Source of the DNA: Pocillopora verrucosa
Taxonomy: Eukaryota; Cnidaria; Anthozoa; Scleractinia; Pocilloporidae
Assembly (NCBI RefSeq): GCF_036669915.1
Contig: NC_089318.1
Span: 23,342,725-23,406,724 of the forward strand
Reading direction: 5' to 3'
Length of the DNA stretch: 64,000 nucleotides
The translations under genes and the position numbers were made by a program. Below, one piece after another: positions 22,021 to 40,500 of this stretch; positions within the stretch are counted from its first letter, which is position 1; each line of letters starts with the position of its first letter. A model generated the notes under the pieces. That model ran no database searches. It was not told the DNA's origin and saw only the letters and a program-made list of their open reading frames with translations.

Positions 22021-25000
22021 TCAGTCCTTAATTATTCCCTGTTCTCTAAGTTTCTTTATGACCTCTGACACAGCATCTTTAACAGCATCTTCACTTTGCT
22101 TATAGTGCTTAACTTTAGCTTTTATTCCACTTTCAATGTCCCAGGCTGTACCATCGTAAACCCACGGTTCATCCAGGGAGTGAACTCGACCTTTTGCCCT
22201 GTAGCTTATTGTACGATCCTTGTAATTCACCTGCAAAATGTAAGAACAGACACACGCTTTAAAATTTTTTTCAAAAAAGACACTTCAGCACATTGTGTTA
22301 CATATCAGATGAATTATCACTTTTATCACTCCAATTAATAAAGGTAACTGTCTACCTGATGAGAGTAAATTTGTTCTCGTTAATTTTTTTACATTATTTG
22401 AAGAAATAATAGGCATAAATGAATTTTAAAAGTTAATTTTCTGAGATTTAATGCTAAGTAATTATAAAATGGACTCCTGTTTAAACAAACCTCCTAGGTT
22501 TGAGATGAACAGTGCAGGTTGAATTACAATGATACAATATTCAAATCCTGTCTAAATTAACCCTTAAACTCTCATAAGCGATTAGCATGTAACTTCTCCC
22601 AATAACATCCACACATTATCCAGCCTACATGTAACGAGAATACTCAAACTTATCAGGTAGAAGTTGGTAGTCTTGATCTAACACCAAATTCTCCTAATTT
22701 ATTTACAATGAAATTTGTAGCAGCTAGATGGGAGAATTAACCTCAGATCTTGGGAGTTAAAGGTTTAAGAAACAAGTCAAGGCTTAAGATGTAACCAATA
22801 CACTGCTCCAAAAGCTATCACAACTGATCATCCAAAAATTGGAGTGGCATATGTGTACCCTACGTGATCAGAGATGCTAAAAAACATTTTAATAGTAATA
22901 TATTGGGACAATATAAAACTCCCATCAGTTATTAACATGTAACTTCTCCCAATGACATCCACAAATCAGCCAGCCAACATGTAATGAGAATACTCAAAGT
23001 TATCAGTTAGAAGTTAGTAGTCTTGATCTAACACCAAATTCTCCTAATTTATTTACATGGAAATGTGTAGCAGCTAGATAGGAGAGTTAATGATCAGATC
23101 TTGGGAGCTAACCCTTTCACTCCCACAAGTGATCAAGACAGAATTTCTCCTTACAATATCAATACAATATCAAGCAGGCAGGTGATGAGAATAGAGAAGA
23201 ATGCCAACCATGGGATTATTAGTTGATCCAATACCAAATTCTCTGAACTAGCATCATAAGAATTGTATGGCAGATAGTAAGGAGAATTACTAATTAGATC
23301 TTGGGAGTGAAAGGGTTAAAGGTTTAAAAAACAGTCAAGGCTTAAGATGTATCCAATACACCACAATTGATCAGCCGAAAAATTGGACTAGCATACATGC
23401 ATGTGATCAGAGATTGAAGAAAAACATATTAAAGGCATATACATGACACTCATTTACAAAAGGCACAGTAATATTTTGGGATAATATGCAAGATGAGATC
23501 AAGGAGATTATTACATGTAATAAATAGTTACTGATCAGTTGGATTGAAAAAGATTTGTTGGATACTTTTTACTAATTGGGTCAATTAAAAGTTGCAACTC
23601 AACTAATTGCACATTTGGCTCTAAGTTTCTTCAGCATTTGAACAATGCAATCTAACTTAGTTTACATAAATCTGTTTGATGAAAGCAATATTTTCATACT
23701 CGTTACAAACCTGGCCTGATGGTCCTCCAGTGATGGATTGAAGTAAAATAGCCACTGGATCATCACGTTGTGGTCCAGAACCTAAAAGGGGCAAACATCA
23801 CTTCGTAATATCTGTTTAACTATAGAATAAAGGGGGCAAGCTTCTAGACAAACTGTGGTACTGCCCCAGTTGGAGAGTATAACATGGTAATTTAGTATTA
23901 TCAACTGAGTTGACAACGTTAATTGGCCACTGTAGAGAGTTTAAAAGCTGACCCTTCAAGCATTAGTCCTTCATCAGAGTAATGGGATCGAAGGGCTCTG
24001 CCAAAAGGCTAATGCTCAAAACATCAGCTTTTTAACTCCTTACTGTGGCCAGGTTACATTATCAAGTCAGTTGACGATACTAAATTACCTTGTTTAATGA
24101 TAGGTTTGTTTCCTTAACATTGACTGATTAGAAAGGAGAGGGCTCACATAGATACCCATGACCTTCCTATACAAACTGCCCCAAATGAGCCAAAGGTAGG
24201 TGAGAGGGGCTGGTGCTTTCATTAGGAACCAACTCATTTTTATGTGAACTTGAATTGCAAAAGTTTTGGCTGGCTAGGTGTCCTAACTGTAAATCACCCC
24301 ACTATGTCATTGTTTTGAATTCATTCACTCCAAAACTACTCTGATGGTTAGGACATCAATCATCACCAATAAATCCTTGATTTGCAACGGTTTAGGCTGC
24401 CCCCTAACCCCCCCCCCCCCCCAGCTATGAGAATAGACTCACCCATCATCACTTGGTATCATATCCTTTAGGCTTCACTTTACAAAACAATTATAGCATG
24501 CCAAATATATCCAAGTAAACTTTACCTTGATGCGTGTCAAACCCCTTTGCACCCACATGCTCTTTTGGAGGCAATGGAGGAAGAGAGAAGTACATGATTC
24601 CAATGGCAATAAGCAGTACCACAAACGCCATCAATAGACCAATAGGTGTGCACCATTTTCTTCCTGCACCAGAAAGAGATCACTGATTATACCTAAATTA
24701 TTAGTGTCTTACCCAAGGTTAAATGATTGATTCATTTAGTATCAGCTGCCACTTACTGAATATGTTCTCTGTTGCATACAAATCATATCAGTTCCTAGTT
24801 TGTAACAGCTTGTATATCATTTTGAAATTAAATGGAGAGGTATACTCATTTGTAGAAGGGGCTTCTTTGAGGGGTTAGGGTTAGGGTTTGGGTCAGAGAG
24901 CATTTAAATGTTTTATTGAGCATTTTATGTTTCATGAGCATTTATGTTTTATCAATGTTAGCTTGATGTTTTTGTTATCATTTTCCTTCCTTTTTTTGAT

Positions 25001-27841
25001 CCTAGCTCTATTAGAAAATGATATTGGCAGTGAGACTTTATATTTCTTGTGAATGCAACACATTAAATTGAAATAAACCTTATCTATGATTAATATCCTC
25101 TGTGTCACCAATTCCAACTAAAAGTATTTCCCTGCAATTTTTCTACATTCCCTTACCATCAACTCTTTATCAGTACACAGAATGTATGTGACTCAATTGA
25201 ATAATCAAGCCCAACAGTCTCATGATAAGTTATAATTTTCAAAAGCCAGTGTACTTGCATGTTTCAGATACATCTCAGTATCTGAGCAGCTGCAAAACCT
25301 ACCACTCCCCAAACCCAACATTAACCCTAACTTGTTATCAGCTGAGTGATGTTAGGTTAGGATAGGGATAGGTATTTATTTGCTCAGAAACTGATATTAT
25401 TGACTCATCTTTCCCAGTGTAATTTGTAATGTGGTATATAAATTGTTCTGATATGTCACATTGTGTTAATTACCAACTATCAGTGTTTTTCAACCACTAA
25501 ACCAGTATAACATTATTGATTACCACGTTCTTTTGCTGTGATTTATTTCAAAACAAACTCTTATGTGTACCTGACTGTGAATGATTCACCCCCTTGTAGT
25601 GCTGCCAATCTTTGAGTATACCAGGATATTTCAAAATGTTTGCCACAACTGATGCTGCCATGACACTTGCAAATGGTTGCCATGCTTCAGTTTTTGACTT
25701 GTTGCCATCAGCATAATCTGATACACCTTTCACAACAACCCACTCCATCTTGAGATCAAAAGCAGCAGCAAAAATACCTGAGCCCCAAAACAAGAATTTT
25801 TTCATTCAAACAAGGTCAAAATTAATAATGGTGATAGGTAGGACCAGGCAGAGTCAAATTCGGTCTGTAATCATACAAGTGATTAACAAAAGTGGATGAC
25901 TGCAGAACAGGAGTCCCAGTTGGTAATCACAAATGATATTGTGATTTGTTAATCAAATAAAAAAAAAAAGCAATAGTTAACTTGGTGAAATGTGAGACAA
26001 CATCACGCTCATATAGTGCATTCTGTTCACTTACACAGGCATGACATGTTAACAGTTCCTTTAACTGTTCTATTACACTGTCCAATTACAAGCATGACCT
26101 ATCAGTGCTCAGATCAGGTTGGTAATAACCAATCATGTTTGAGAATTTTGTTATATAGTTCTGATTACCTGTAAGCCCAGTTATTACTTTCCAAGGAAGC
26201 TCAAGTGAAAACTTTTCCTTGTAAAAATGACATGTTTGTTTCAGATTGAACATGATCATTTTCATATTATTTAGAGCTTTGCCTTAACTACCATTTTTAC
26301 ACAGAGGTTGTTTTTTTCCATACCACTGAGCTCAGGTTAAGGCAGTTCAAAAGAGCTTTAAATGCACTGGAGAATAATTAAGACATTGCTAATCCCTTCA
26401 CTCCCAAGATCTCACTAGTAATTGTAATTCTCCATAATGGCAGTCATAGGATAATGAGTGGGAGAATTTGGTATTAGATCAAGAAATAATCCCTAACTGA
26501 TATTTTTCTTTATTCTTGAACCTGGTCACCTTAGTATTGTCTTGATATTGTAATGAGAAATTCTGTCTTGGTCACTTATGGGAGTTAAAGGGTTAACTGG
26601 TTATTAATTAATGCAAAGAGAAGTAGATTTTCTCTACTTTGCTTACCACTGAACCTTATGCAACCTAAAACCAACTAGAAAACCAACCACACTGAGTCTG
26701 GTTTAATTTATCCTGACAGAGAAAACTGCAGAAGCATATGAAAAGCAATTTCAAATTTAGTTTTGGTTTAATCATAGCAATCATTTGTTTGTTAGTTAAC
26801 ACATGAGATTCATTGTCAGCCCCAGATTTCCACTGCAAATTGATAGTTGATAAGATTGGGTAGATGTTGTCCCTCTACCTATAGTATATGGATCCATGAA
26901 TAAGCATAGTGAGCTTTTGCCAAATTTTGTTCATCTCATTTCTCATTTTTCCTTTTTAATTCCCATTAATACTCATACATTCAAGTTAAGATATATATTC
27001 CTTACTTATATTTGCACCTCTAACGAGCTACTCATGGTCAAAACAATTTTTTTAACTAATTTTACTCAGCAGACATTTACACTTGATTCTTACCTTCACC
27101 CTCCATCTCGATTGCGATCGCTTCAGAATATTTATCAAGGAGTTCCTCCCGTCGCCACCCACAATTCACAAGCTCTGGGCCGCTCAAAATTACAGCATCG
27201 CAGTGCACAACCGGCTCCCGATTTACTTCCGGCTTCTTCGTTATTGGAGGCTTCCATCCGCTGGCAGCGTGTCTGATGAGGTCAGCCATATAACTGCTAA
27301 CAGGAGCCACATAACCACGAGGTTGCTCTCGGTCGTTCATGACTTTTTTATGCGCATATGTGATTATCTTCTTTGAGATCACGACATCTCCTAACTTGAC
27401 TTTTTCGTAAGAGAGACCGCCACAAAACCCGACGCAAAAAACAGCTTTTGGTTGTAATATTTTGATGGCAGTGCTCACCTTACTTAGGGCTGCACCAGGA
27501 GCGGTTGCACCTTCAAAGCACCTCAACAAGCAAACATTCAATTTATGTTTAGCATCACCCATGTCTCCAAAGTGCACAATCCCGAGTCCCAGACAGTGAC
27601 TTTCATGTGGGTTTCTGAGAAAATGGTAACAACTTAAAAACTCCCAATCTTTTACCGTAACAAGCAGAACATCTGTGGGAAGTTTGACACTTTCCCATGG
27701 TATAAAGGCTTCGCTGAGCTCGCTTAATTTTGGAAGATTTATACTGAGTTGTGGTGGTTTACCGTAATCGACATGATCACGAGCAGAAGTCTCGTGGGAC
27801 AACTCGCCCACTACGTTCTCCTCCGACATATTGAGAATCAT
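22021..27841 (-). CDS. Nucleoside-phosphorylase-fold protein, paralogue 2, with membrane anchor
   Basis: Five coding exons on the minus strand: 27841-27094, 25777-25571, 24663-24526, 23781-23711 and 22230-22021. All phases agree, giving 457 codons plus stop. Residues ~40-310 form a PNP/UDP-phosphorylase-like domain (VGFCGGLSYEKVKLGDVV; EMEGEG followed by MEWVVVKGVSDYADG, the typical nucleosidase run). Exon 3 encodes a single membrane helix, about residues 323-345, beginning CTPIGLLMAFVVLLIAIGI and followed by a proline-rich turn. Exon 5 encodes the small WVYDGTAWDIESG domain shared only with paralogue 1 in this window. A second ATG lies four codons downstream. Orientation in the membrane, and whether the enzyme is active, cannot be told from sequence. 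The arrangement suggests a membrane-tethered purine-nucleoside-binding effector or sensor. Confidence 0.85.
22558..22765. repeat. Dispersed ~200 bp repeat (CCCTTAAACTCTC type)
   Basis: Starts TTAACCCTTAAACTC and ends CAGATCTTGGGAGTTAAAGG. Its ends are related as inverted repeats, so it looks like a non-autonomous fold-back element. Confidence 0.8.
22920..23110. repeat. Dispersed ~200 bp repeat, second copy
   Basis: Nearly the same as the copy at 22558 (TTCTCCCAATGACATCCAC; TAGCAGCTAGATAGGAGA; CAGATCTTGGGAG). Confidence 0.8.
23112..23322. repeat. Dispersed ~210 bp repeat (CCCTTTCACTCCC type)
   Basis: Starts AACCCTTTCACTCCCA and ends TTGGGAGTGAAAGGGTTAA; the two ends are inverted copies. Inside are CAGAATTTCTCCTTACAATA and GATCCAATACCAAATTCTC. 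Confidence 0.9.
23835..24105. repeat. Long imperfect palindrome, related to 43829-43978
   Basis: TGGTAATTTAGTATTATCAA on the left pairs with the AATTACC end near 24090, with CAGCTTTTTAACTC and AAAGCTGACC in the arms. The same motif string (GGGCTAACGCTC, CGTCAGCTTTTT, ACACTAAATTACC) occurs singly near 43829. Confidence 0.75.
25831..25895. repeat. Half-copy of the TCTGTAATCATAC fold-back MITE
   Basis: GGTGATAGG, then AGTC..AATTCGGTCTGTAATCATAC, matches one arm of 21097-21235. It lies in intron 1 of phosphorylase paralogue 2. Confidence 0.7.
26392..26598. repeat. Dispersed ~210 bp repeat, inverted orientation
   Basis: Begins CCCTTCACTCCCAAGATCTC and ends GGGAGTTAAAGGGTTAA; same family as 23112-23322. 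Confidence 0.85.
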
Positions 27842-27934
27842 CTATCCCAGGAGCACCCGCGCCTCTGGCGCAGTCTTCACAGAAGGTAATGAACAGTGCT
27901 TTAACAGCAGTAAAAATAAGGCCTGAAAAAATTT

Positions 27935-28160
27935 AAGCCTGTATGGGATTTGAACCCATGACCTCTGCACAACCGGTGCAGCGCTCTACCAACTGAGCCA
28001 ACAACTGGGAGCTTATGCCAATTGGTAAACACGTGAATTGATGAATCAACAACTGTGAATATATAGAAGTTATATATGTGAACTGCGGTTTAAAAAATGA
28101 ATATAAAAGCAATCTTTGCGGTAATGAACACCACTTATTTCTTAAACCGCAGTTCACATG
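27935..28160 (-). mobile_element. tRNA-like SINE head with following body
   Basis: On the minus strand the sequence ending near 27943 has a D-arm-like GGCTCAGTTGGTAGAGC, an anticodon-like stem CTGCA/TGCAG with loop CCGGTTG (GGT in anticodon position), and a T-arm GGGTTCAAATCCC. The acceptor stem pairs badly (about three mismatches) and U33 is C, so this is a tRNA-derived SINE rather than a working tRNA. Its translation gives the AQLVERCTGCAEVMGSNP pattern often seen when such SINEs are conceptually translated. The body (AACCGCAGTTCACAT) follows at 28080-28160 and is partly palindromic. Confidence 0.7.
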
Positions 28161-28293
28161 TATGATTTTTATATATTCACAGTCAAATATTTAATTTTAT
28201 ATTCCAAAACGAAGAAGCAAACAAAAAAACAGAAGTTGATGCAAATGGTTAACAATTTTATAAGATTTCTGATCTGAAATAATAGTAACAACA

Positions 28294-28326
<33 letters not shown>

Positions 28327-28838
28327 GTAATAATAATAATAATGATTCTAGCGATGACCGGGCACCAGTAACTTACTAAGGATGATGATAATGTTACTAA
28401 ACGAGCAGGATTTCATTATTTCGGCACAAAATTTTTTGTTGCCAAAAAACGGGAAACTATGAGGCCTTGCGTAACGCAAGCCGGTGATACGTATTTAAGG
28501 GGTTTGCCGCTGACATCATTGATTGGTGAGAAATTCGATCAGCAACTTACCTCCAGTTACTAAATTCGATCAGCAACTTACCTCCAGTTACTAAAAAATT
28601 CTAAGAAAGATTGGCGGGGTACGGGAGGGGTGGGGGGTCAACATCAAATAAATTACCTGGATACGAAGCAAATCTGAATTTTATTGCAATCAACCTGCGA
28701 TTAACAACTTATCGCTTATTATTTGAAGAAATAATAAAACCACCATCTAACCTCTTGTCAAGGATAAATCCTCCATTTCAATATTTTAAACAGATGAAGG
28801 AGTGCGGGTAGGCGCTTTAAAAATATCTGCGTACGATG
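28160..28838. other. Spacer with ATA microsatellite and small tandem repeat
   Basis: Bases 28288-28343 are an imperfect TAA/ATA microsatellite. Near 28530-28590 the 29-base string ending CTTACCTCCAGTTACTAAA occurs twice in tandem. No gene seen. Confidence 0.7.
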
Positions 28839-34028
<5,190 letters not shown>

Positions 34029-34535
34029 AACTGGGTTGTCAGATGTAAGCACTTAATCGTAATGCTAATCGGCTGGTATGTTTAGAACGTGACAGCCTTT
34101 AGGTTTGCAATTTGAGACGATATGAGAAAGATTTCCGGAGGCAGCGGGGGTACAGCACGTTGCCAGTATTCATCACAACTCAAGTATCGATCAAACAATG
34201 AAATTAAAGACGTCAGGATTATTTAATACCTTAAGTATACAACAAAATATTGAGAAATATTTATTTCAAAACTTAACCATTTCCCTCACAAACAGGAAGA
34301 CAAAAATAATTTTAAAAAACTTGCTCAGCTCAATTTCCGCCGCTCTCTCGTGTCCGGTCTCCGCTCCTCCCCGAAAGATCACAGGATATCATTAGCCACT
34401 GTATCACATTACGTCAGAGGATATAACAGGATATCTGGACATCAGTGCAACGGTACAGCGGTACACCCACGAAGCTATAGAGAATTTTTCTAAGTGGGCT
34501 CCGAAAACGATTGGTAAACCGAGTTGCCGGCTGAA
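34029..34535. promoter_or_regulatory. Short divergent interval between HHIP-like and monoamine oxidase starts
   Basis: The two start codons lie 507 bases apart, head to head. The interval must hold both 5' UTRs and probably both core promoters. It includes ATTACGTCAGAGG near 34409. No TATA element is assigned. Confidence 0.5.
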
Positions 34536-37500
34536 ATGGAGAGTGATAAGGAAGTCAACTTTGTGGAAGTTGCAGTAATCGGAGCTGGACTAAGTGGTAC
34601 GTTTTGATGCATCTTTTTAGAAAGTATTTTAAAATATGGGTAGTTGTAGTTACATTGCTCGTATTCCTAGGTTTGTTCGCTGCCCGGGTTCTTCACAAGA
34701 AGTATGGTGTCAAGGTTGTTGTTCTTGAGGCAAGAGACCGCGTAGGCGGGCGTACTTTTACTGAAACGGTGAGATGAAAAAACGTGCTAGACATATTCCA
34801 TCACCTTTATCCTGCTATACATTCTATGTTGATTCATCAGCTCTGTAACTCTCTCCCGATCCCCCCAATTTCTTCTCTCTACCGTCGCCTGTAAGACCTA
34901 CTGCTGTAAGTTTTTCCAGAGGGCAAGCTCTTGTGTTTTAGGTTTCGCCTTAACCCTTTGCTCCCTTCACCATCAGCGGCAGCTTACCATATTTATTTGA
35001 TTTAACGTCACAGCATTTATTAAATTTTTCTTGATTCAAGTGCGCTATTTATTTGAGGGCAGCATTTACAGGAGGGTCGCATTTATTTAAAATCCACTTT
35101 ATTTCTTGCAAACAGTGGTATGGTAACAGACCATTTTAATTTAAAAAAACAGAAACATGTTTTAGTGCTTGTCTGAAATATCATTTTATATATCATTCTC
35201 AATTTCACAATTTGCATGTTAATTCTACTGCAATACATAAAGTGAATAAAAATCTAATGTCGGGTATTCTTTCTCAACGTTAGAACTGGTAAATTCAAAA
35301 GGATTTGTGCCTGGTTTACTCAAAATTTCTAACTGCAGTTGAAGTAATGATGGTTCTGAAATTGCATGATTCTGAAACAGGATTGCGGAATATGTAAATC
35401 AACTCCAACCAGAAGTGAACTTAAATCAGTTATGTTACATCTTCCTTTCTTTCAAAAGAAAAGAACGGAATAAAATGAACAAAATTGAAACAAAAGAAAT
35501 CAAACAAAAGCGAAGCAATCAACATAATTTCACAGTCCTATTCCAACCATAAAATATTATAGAAAAACTTGTCATGTCTGTTACTTAACTGGACTCAAGG
35601 TTCTAGGGGTTTATATAGTGCATAGGTGGTTTTGCTACACATTGATGATGATCTATGGTCTTGGGATGATTATTTTCTCCAGTTTGCTGTAGAGTGTTGG
35701 CTCTTATGTGGGCCTGAGGTGTCTCCTGTCTTGTCAGATCTTGTCCTTGGATGAACAGCTAGTCTACTGAGGGTAACACTCTATACTAACCACTGCCTCC
35801 AATCTTTCATCACCTGGAATTTTCCAAGCTTCTTTTTTTAATCTTGGTCAGGTGGAGGGAGGTATTGAGTACATACTTTATTAACTTTTTCACTCCCAAC
35901 ATCTCATTATTTAGTAATTCTCCTTACTATCTGCATATAATTGTTATATTGTTATTTTGGAGAGTTTGATATTGGATCAACTAATAATCCCCTAAATAGT
36001 ATTTTTCATTATTCTCATCACATTTCCACTTGATGTTGTATTGATTATGTTGGGAGAAATTCTTTCTTGATTACTTGTGGGAGTGAAAGGGTCAAGCTTC
36101 ATTTTTATGCACCTGAGGAACTGGCCAATTGGTTTGAGTATGGCAGTCTTAATCCTTTCACTCCCAAGATATAATTAGTAATTCTCCTAACTAATTCTGC
36201 CATACTAAATCCTTATGATGTTACTTCAGAGAATTTGGTATTGGATCAACTAATAATCCCATAATTTATATTCTTCTCTATTCTCATCACCTACCTGCTT
36301 GATATTGTATTGATATTGTAAGGAGAAATTCTGTTTTAATATGATGTGGAGTGGGGTTTACAAGCCCCAGGTCTATTCATTATACTGGCATCCTCTTTTG
36401 TTCTTTTTATTCTGTGAAAGAGAGCTCCTAAGTAATTGAGTTTACTACTATCTGACTCAATAACTCACTTATCAGAATGGCGCTAAAATTGTCAACAGAC
36501 ATAAATACTGGTATATTATTCTACTTTCATAGTATATCACAGAAAAGTCCTGCACATTAGTAGAAGCACTCTTAATCTAACTTTTGATTTTAGGACCCCA
36601 GGTTTGGTTACTGTGATTTGGGTGGAGCCTATGTATGTGAAACTCAGACCAGACTGCTGAAACTTGCCCAGGAGCTAGGAGTAGAAACATATCAAGTTTA
36701 CAGTCAGGGCCAATCTGTGGAACATTATTTGGTAAATAAGATGTATTTTTGATGTTCTAAGCCTGCATGTGGCTCAAACTTTACTATCTCATGAGCAATA
36801 CTTGGCAACCATTTTTCCATCAAAATTTTTGAAGAGAAAACAGGGGGGTGGACCGGGTAACTATTGCTTAATTACTTATAGTTATTTATAATGATGCTAT
36901 TGAAAAATTTCAGGGTAAAAGAATTACTAAGCAAGGAGCCCTTCCTTCTATGGGGTCCATATTAGGTGCCTTAGATGTTAACAACTTCTGGCAGCTCCTG
37001 GACAAAATGGCCAAACAAGTTCCTCTGGAGGATCCTTGGAATGCCCCTTGTGCTTTAGAATGGGATACGATGACTGTCAAACAGCTGATTGATCAGAAGT
37101 GTTGGACAAGGTAGAACAACAAAATATAGCTTGGTCTACACCTTTGTACAAAAACTTAAATATATTTAGCTCCTTGTTTGGATATACAGCAGTAAAAAGA
37201 AAAAAGAAAATCTTTTAGATTAATAAACAAATTTTTAATAGATACATTGCTGCAGAGAAACACCAACTCACAGACACACATCCTGTGATACTTCCCATAA
37301 CCTTAAACTCCCAAGATCTGAATATTAATTCTCCCCACTAGCTGTTAAACATTTCCTTATAAATTGGTCTCAAGAAGTTAGTGTTAGATATCAAGATTAC
37401 AATTTTTACCCAATAAGTCTGAGTATTCTCACTTGTTTGCTGGATGATGTATGGATATTATAGGGAGAACTTAAATGCTGATCAAGTCTGGAACTTAAAG

Positions 37501-40500
37501 GGTTAAGGTTATCCTTTATTACCTGTATAAGCTTTACAAATACATTTAGTTTTAGTTTTACTAGGAATATTTTGGAAACAAGCACACTGAATTAGAATTA
37601 AGAATTAATCATTATTAACCTTTAACTCCCAAGATTTCATGAGTAATTCTCCCTTCTTTCGGCTATACAATTTATATGATGTTAGTTTGGAGAATTTGGA
37701 ATTGGATCAACCAAAAACCCCTTGATTGATATTTTTCTTTATTCTCATCACTTGTCTTCTTGATATCATACTGATAATGTGAGGAGAAATTCTGTCTCGG
37801 TCACTAGTGGGACTTAACTTAACGTTAAGTTGAGAATCAAAATGTTGAAAACATATGTTGAGTGTAGGGGATCCAGAGCCATCTCAAATTGAATTGTGCA
37901 GTTGACTGTAGAGTTTTGATCAAGAGATGCAGTATTTAGCAGGGGGAATAGTGAAAAGTGACAGGAAAATATTCTCCAGGTCTGAATGAAAAACTAGTAG
38001 AGGATGTTAAAAATTTAGGTAGATAATTGGGTGTAGCAGGAGAACAATTCTCTTATCACTGATGCTGTACAAACACCTTGTTGTAAAATTATTGTCCGGC
38101 GCTATACAAATCCTTCTACTCAATTTATTAATTACTGCCCACAGGTATGGAAAGGCTACAGCTACTGCATATGTGCAAGGAATTCTCACTTCAGAGCCAC
38201 ATGATATCTCTCTGTTGTTTTTCTTGTGGTATCTGCATTCTGGAGGAGGTACATTACTCTTTAGACTTAGTTATGGTTTGGATTATTCGTCATTATACAG
38301 TCATGTAAGCATAGATTTTAAGCTGGCTCTCTGCTGAGGGTACCTTTGATACTTCCACAATTTTGCAACTTTGAAGCAGAAACAGCTAACTTATCCTTGC
38401 CAGTTTTCTTTCTCTCTGTGTTATTGCAGGAAGCATTATTGCACTTAAGAAAGATCATTGCTGTAAGGTTTTTAAAAATCGTTTTCTTTTATTTCTGCAG
38501 TTACTCCAAACTTACATTGTGCTCTTTGTGGTTTACTCTTGTAAAGTGCATTTTCTGTTTTTAAGCAATGACTCAAGAAAATTCACACTCAGACTATGAA
38601 ATAATGGGAAAATGGAAAATTCATAACTTTGGCAACTAGAGTGGAGACATTTACCTTTCTCTGCAGGGACAAAACGAAATATTGAATTTGAAGCAGGAGG
38701 GGGACAGGTTAGTTCATTTTTCCTATCTCTGATTCAAACAGGCATTGAATGAGGTTTAGTAAGAATTAGGCCGATCAGTTGTTGTACAAGATATTGTCAG
38801 TCAGACATAAGTCAGTAGTAGACTTTTTGCAATATTCTGCAGTGATAGAAGTCAAAATGAATGTGTAGCAGAGGTAGGAGTCAATGTAGGTTTGAACTTT
38901 TACCTTTTATTATACTTAGAGATATTATTTCATGAAGATGTTTTTTTTTTTTATTTTGCTGTTAAGTACACTAAAGTATTTTTTTGTTTTGAGGAACTAG
39001 GAAATGAAATTTTGTGGAGGCTCTCAGACTGTTAGTATGAAAATGGCTGAACATCTTGGTGGTGAGTTTGAAGTGAATGAGTTGAGAATGAAGCCCAGCA
39101 AATATTTGTTCCCAAACAAGGATGAAGTTAAGATGGCCAGAACTGAAAAATTTTCTTCTTCTTTAGTGTTTTTTACACCTTGACCCCATTCCAGTCCATA
39201 AAAATGCAGAAAGAAAGGAAAGAAAATCAGACACCATTTGTTACTTTACAATTTTCATTGACAAAAGATGGCATGAAGCAGCTTTGTTTTTAAACAGAGA
39301 AATTCCAAGAGGGTTGGGTAGGGGGTGGATCTGCGCCTGTGGATAGCCAATCAGAACACTAAGAGCACAGACAGGAGTTGTAAAGGGTGGACTAACGTGT
39401 TTTTGATGAAAATCTTAACAGACCTGTTAGTAGTTGTATCACTTTACAGAAACTTAATTTCTGTTAATACTGGCTGAATATTTCCATATGAAGGTTTGAT
39501 TTGCTTTCATCAGATAGAGTGAAATTAAACAGCTGTGTTGTGCGTATTGAAGAGTGTGATGATCATATTAAAGTGAAATGTGCAGATGGAACAGATTATA
39601 GGGTAAATGTACTATTGTATCTCTTGTGTACTTAGGTAGGGGGTACACAATCAATGCAAAAATGATAAGAGATAGTCCACATTTCAAATGTCCATCAACA
39701 ATAAGAATGTTAATCCAACGTAGCATGGAATTTTGCTAAATTTAAAGTATACTTTTGATTATTGGACAAGGTAAAGGATGCTCCTGAGCTAGTAAACTGG
39801 TAAAGCTCATCCCAGTTTCTGTTGCATGAAATCCCCCCCCCCCTCTCCTCTAGCATTTTGCCCAGTTTCCCTGACAGTTTTCCAATACCCATTACCCATT
39901 TATACTCTTGGGGGTGAGGAGAGGCACAGTACAGTGTTCTTGCCCAAGAACACAACACAACGACCTCGCCAGGTCTTGAATGCAGACCTTACAACCCAGA
40001 GCCCAGATTACTGTTCACGATACCACTGCACTTGCAACTTAAATGTTGGCTGAACAGTTTAGTAACTTGGATCCTTAACATCCTGTAATGTATTTGTCAT
40101 GGTGTACAGTCTAACAACTCAGGGAAAATCTGGCTCGAGGCAGAACTGAGAGTGTTTATATCCAGAATGATAACTTGTCTGATCGTTTCTTTAATTTGTT
40201 ATTTTCTGTGTGTTTGCTGGTTTAAGGCTTCATTTGTCATCAGCTCAGTTCCTCCAGCTTTGCTCGGAAAGATCAGCTTCAATCCTCCTCTTCCACCTCT
40301 AAAAAATCAGGTTTATTTATTTATTTTATTTGTTACAGTTAATGGCAATTAACGAAATAAAATAATTACCTATAATAAAGGAAATGCCATAAGGATGAAA
40401 ACTAAACTAGGTGTTTTTTTTTACTTATTTAAACTTTGAAAATAAATGGAAATAATACCGGTATATTAGCATAAGCCATTCAGTAAAAATTATAATAAGC

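Noticed and set aside
27940..28018. Functional tRNA gene (anticodon GGT) on the minus strand
   Set aside because: The acceptor stem has about three mismatches and U33 is C; the downstream body fits a SINE.
28160..28345. CRISPR-like or regulatory array
   Set aside because: Simple trinucleotide microsatellite; no spacer structure, and the host is eukaryotic.
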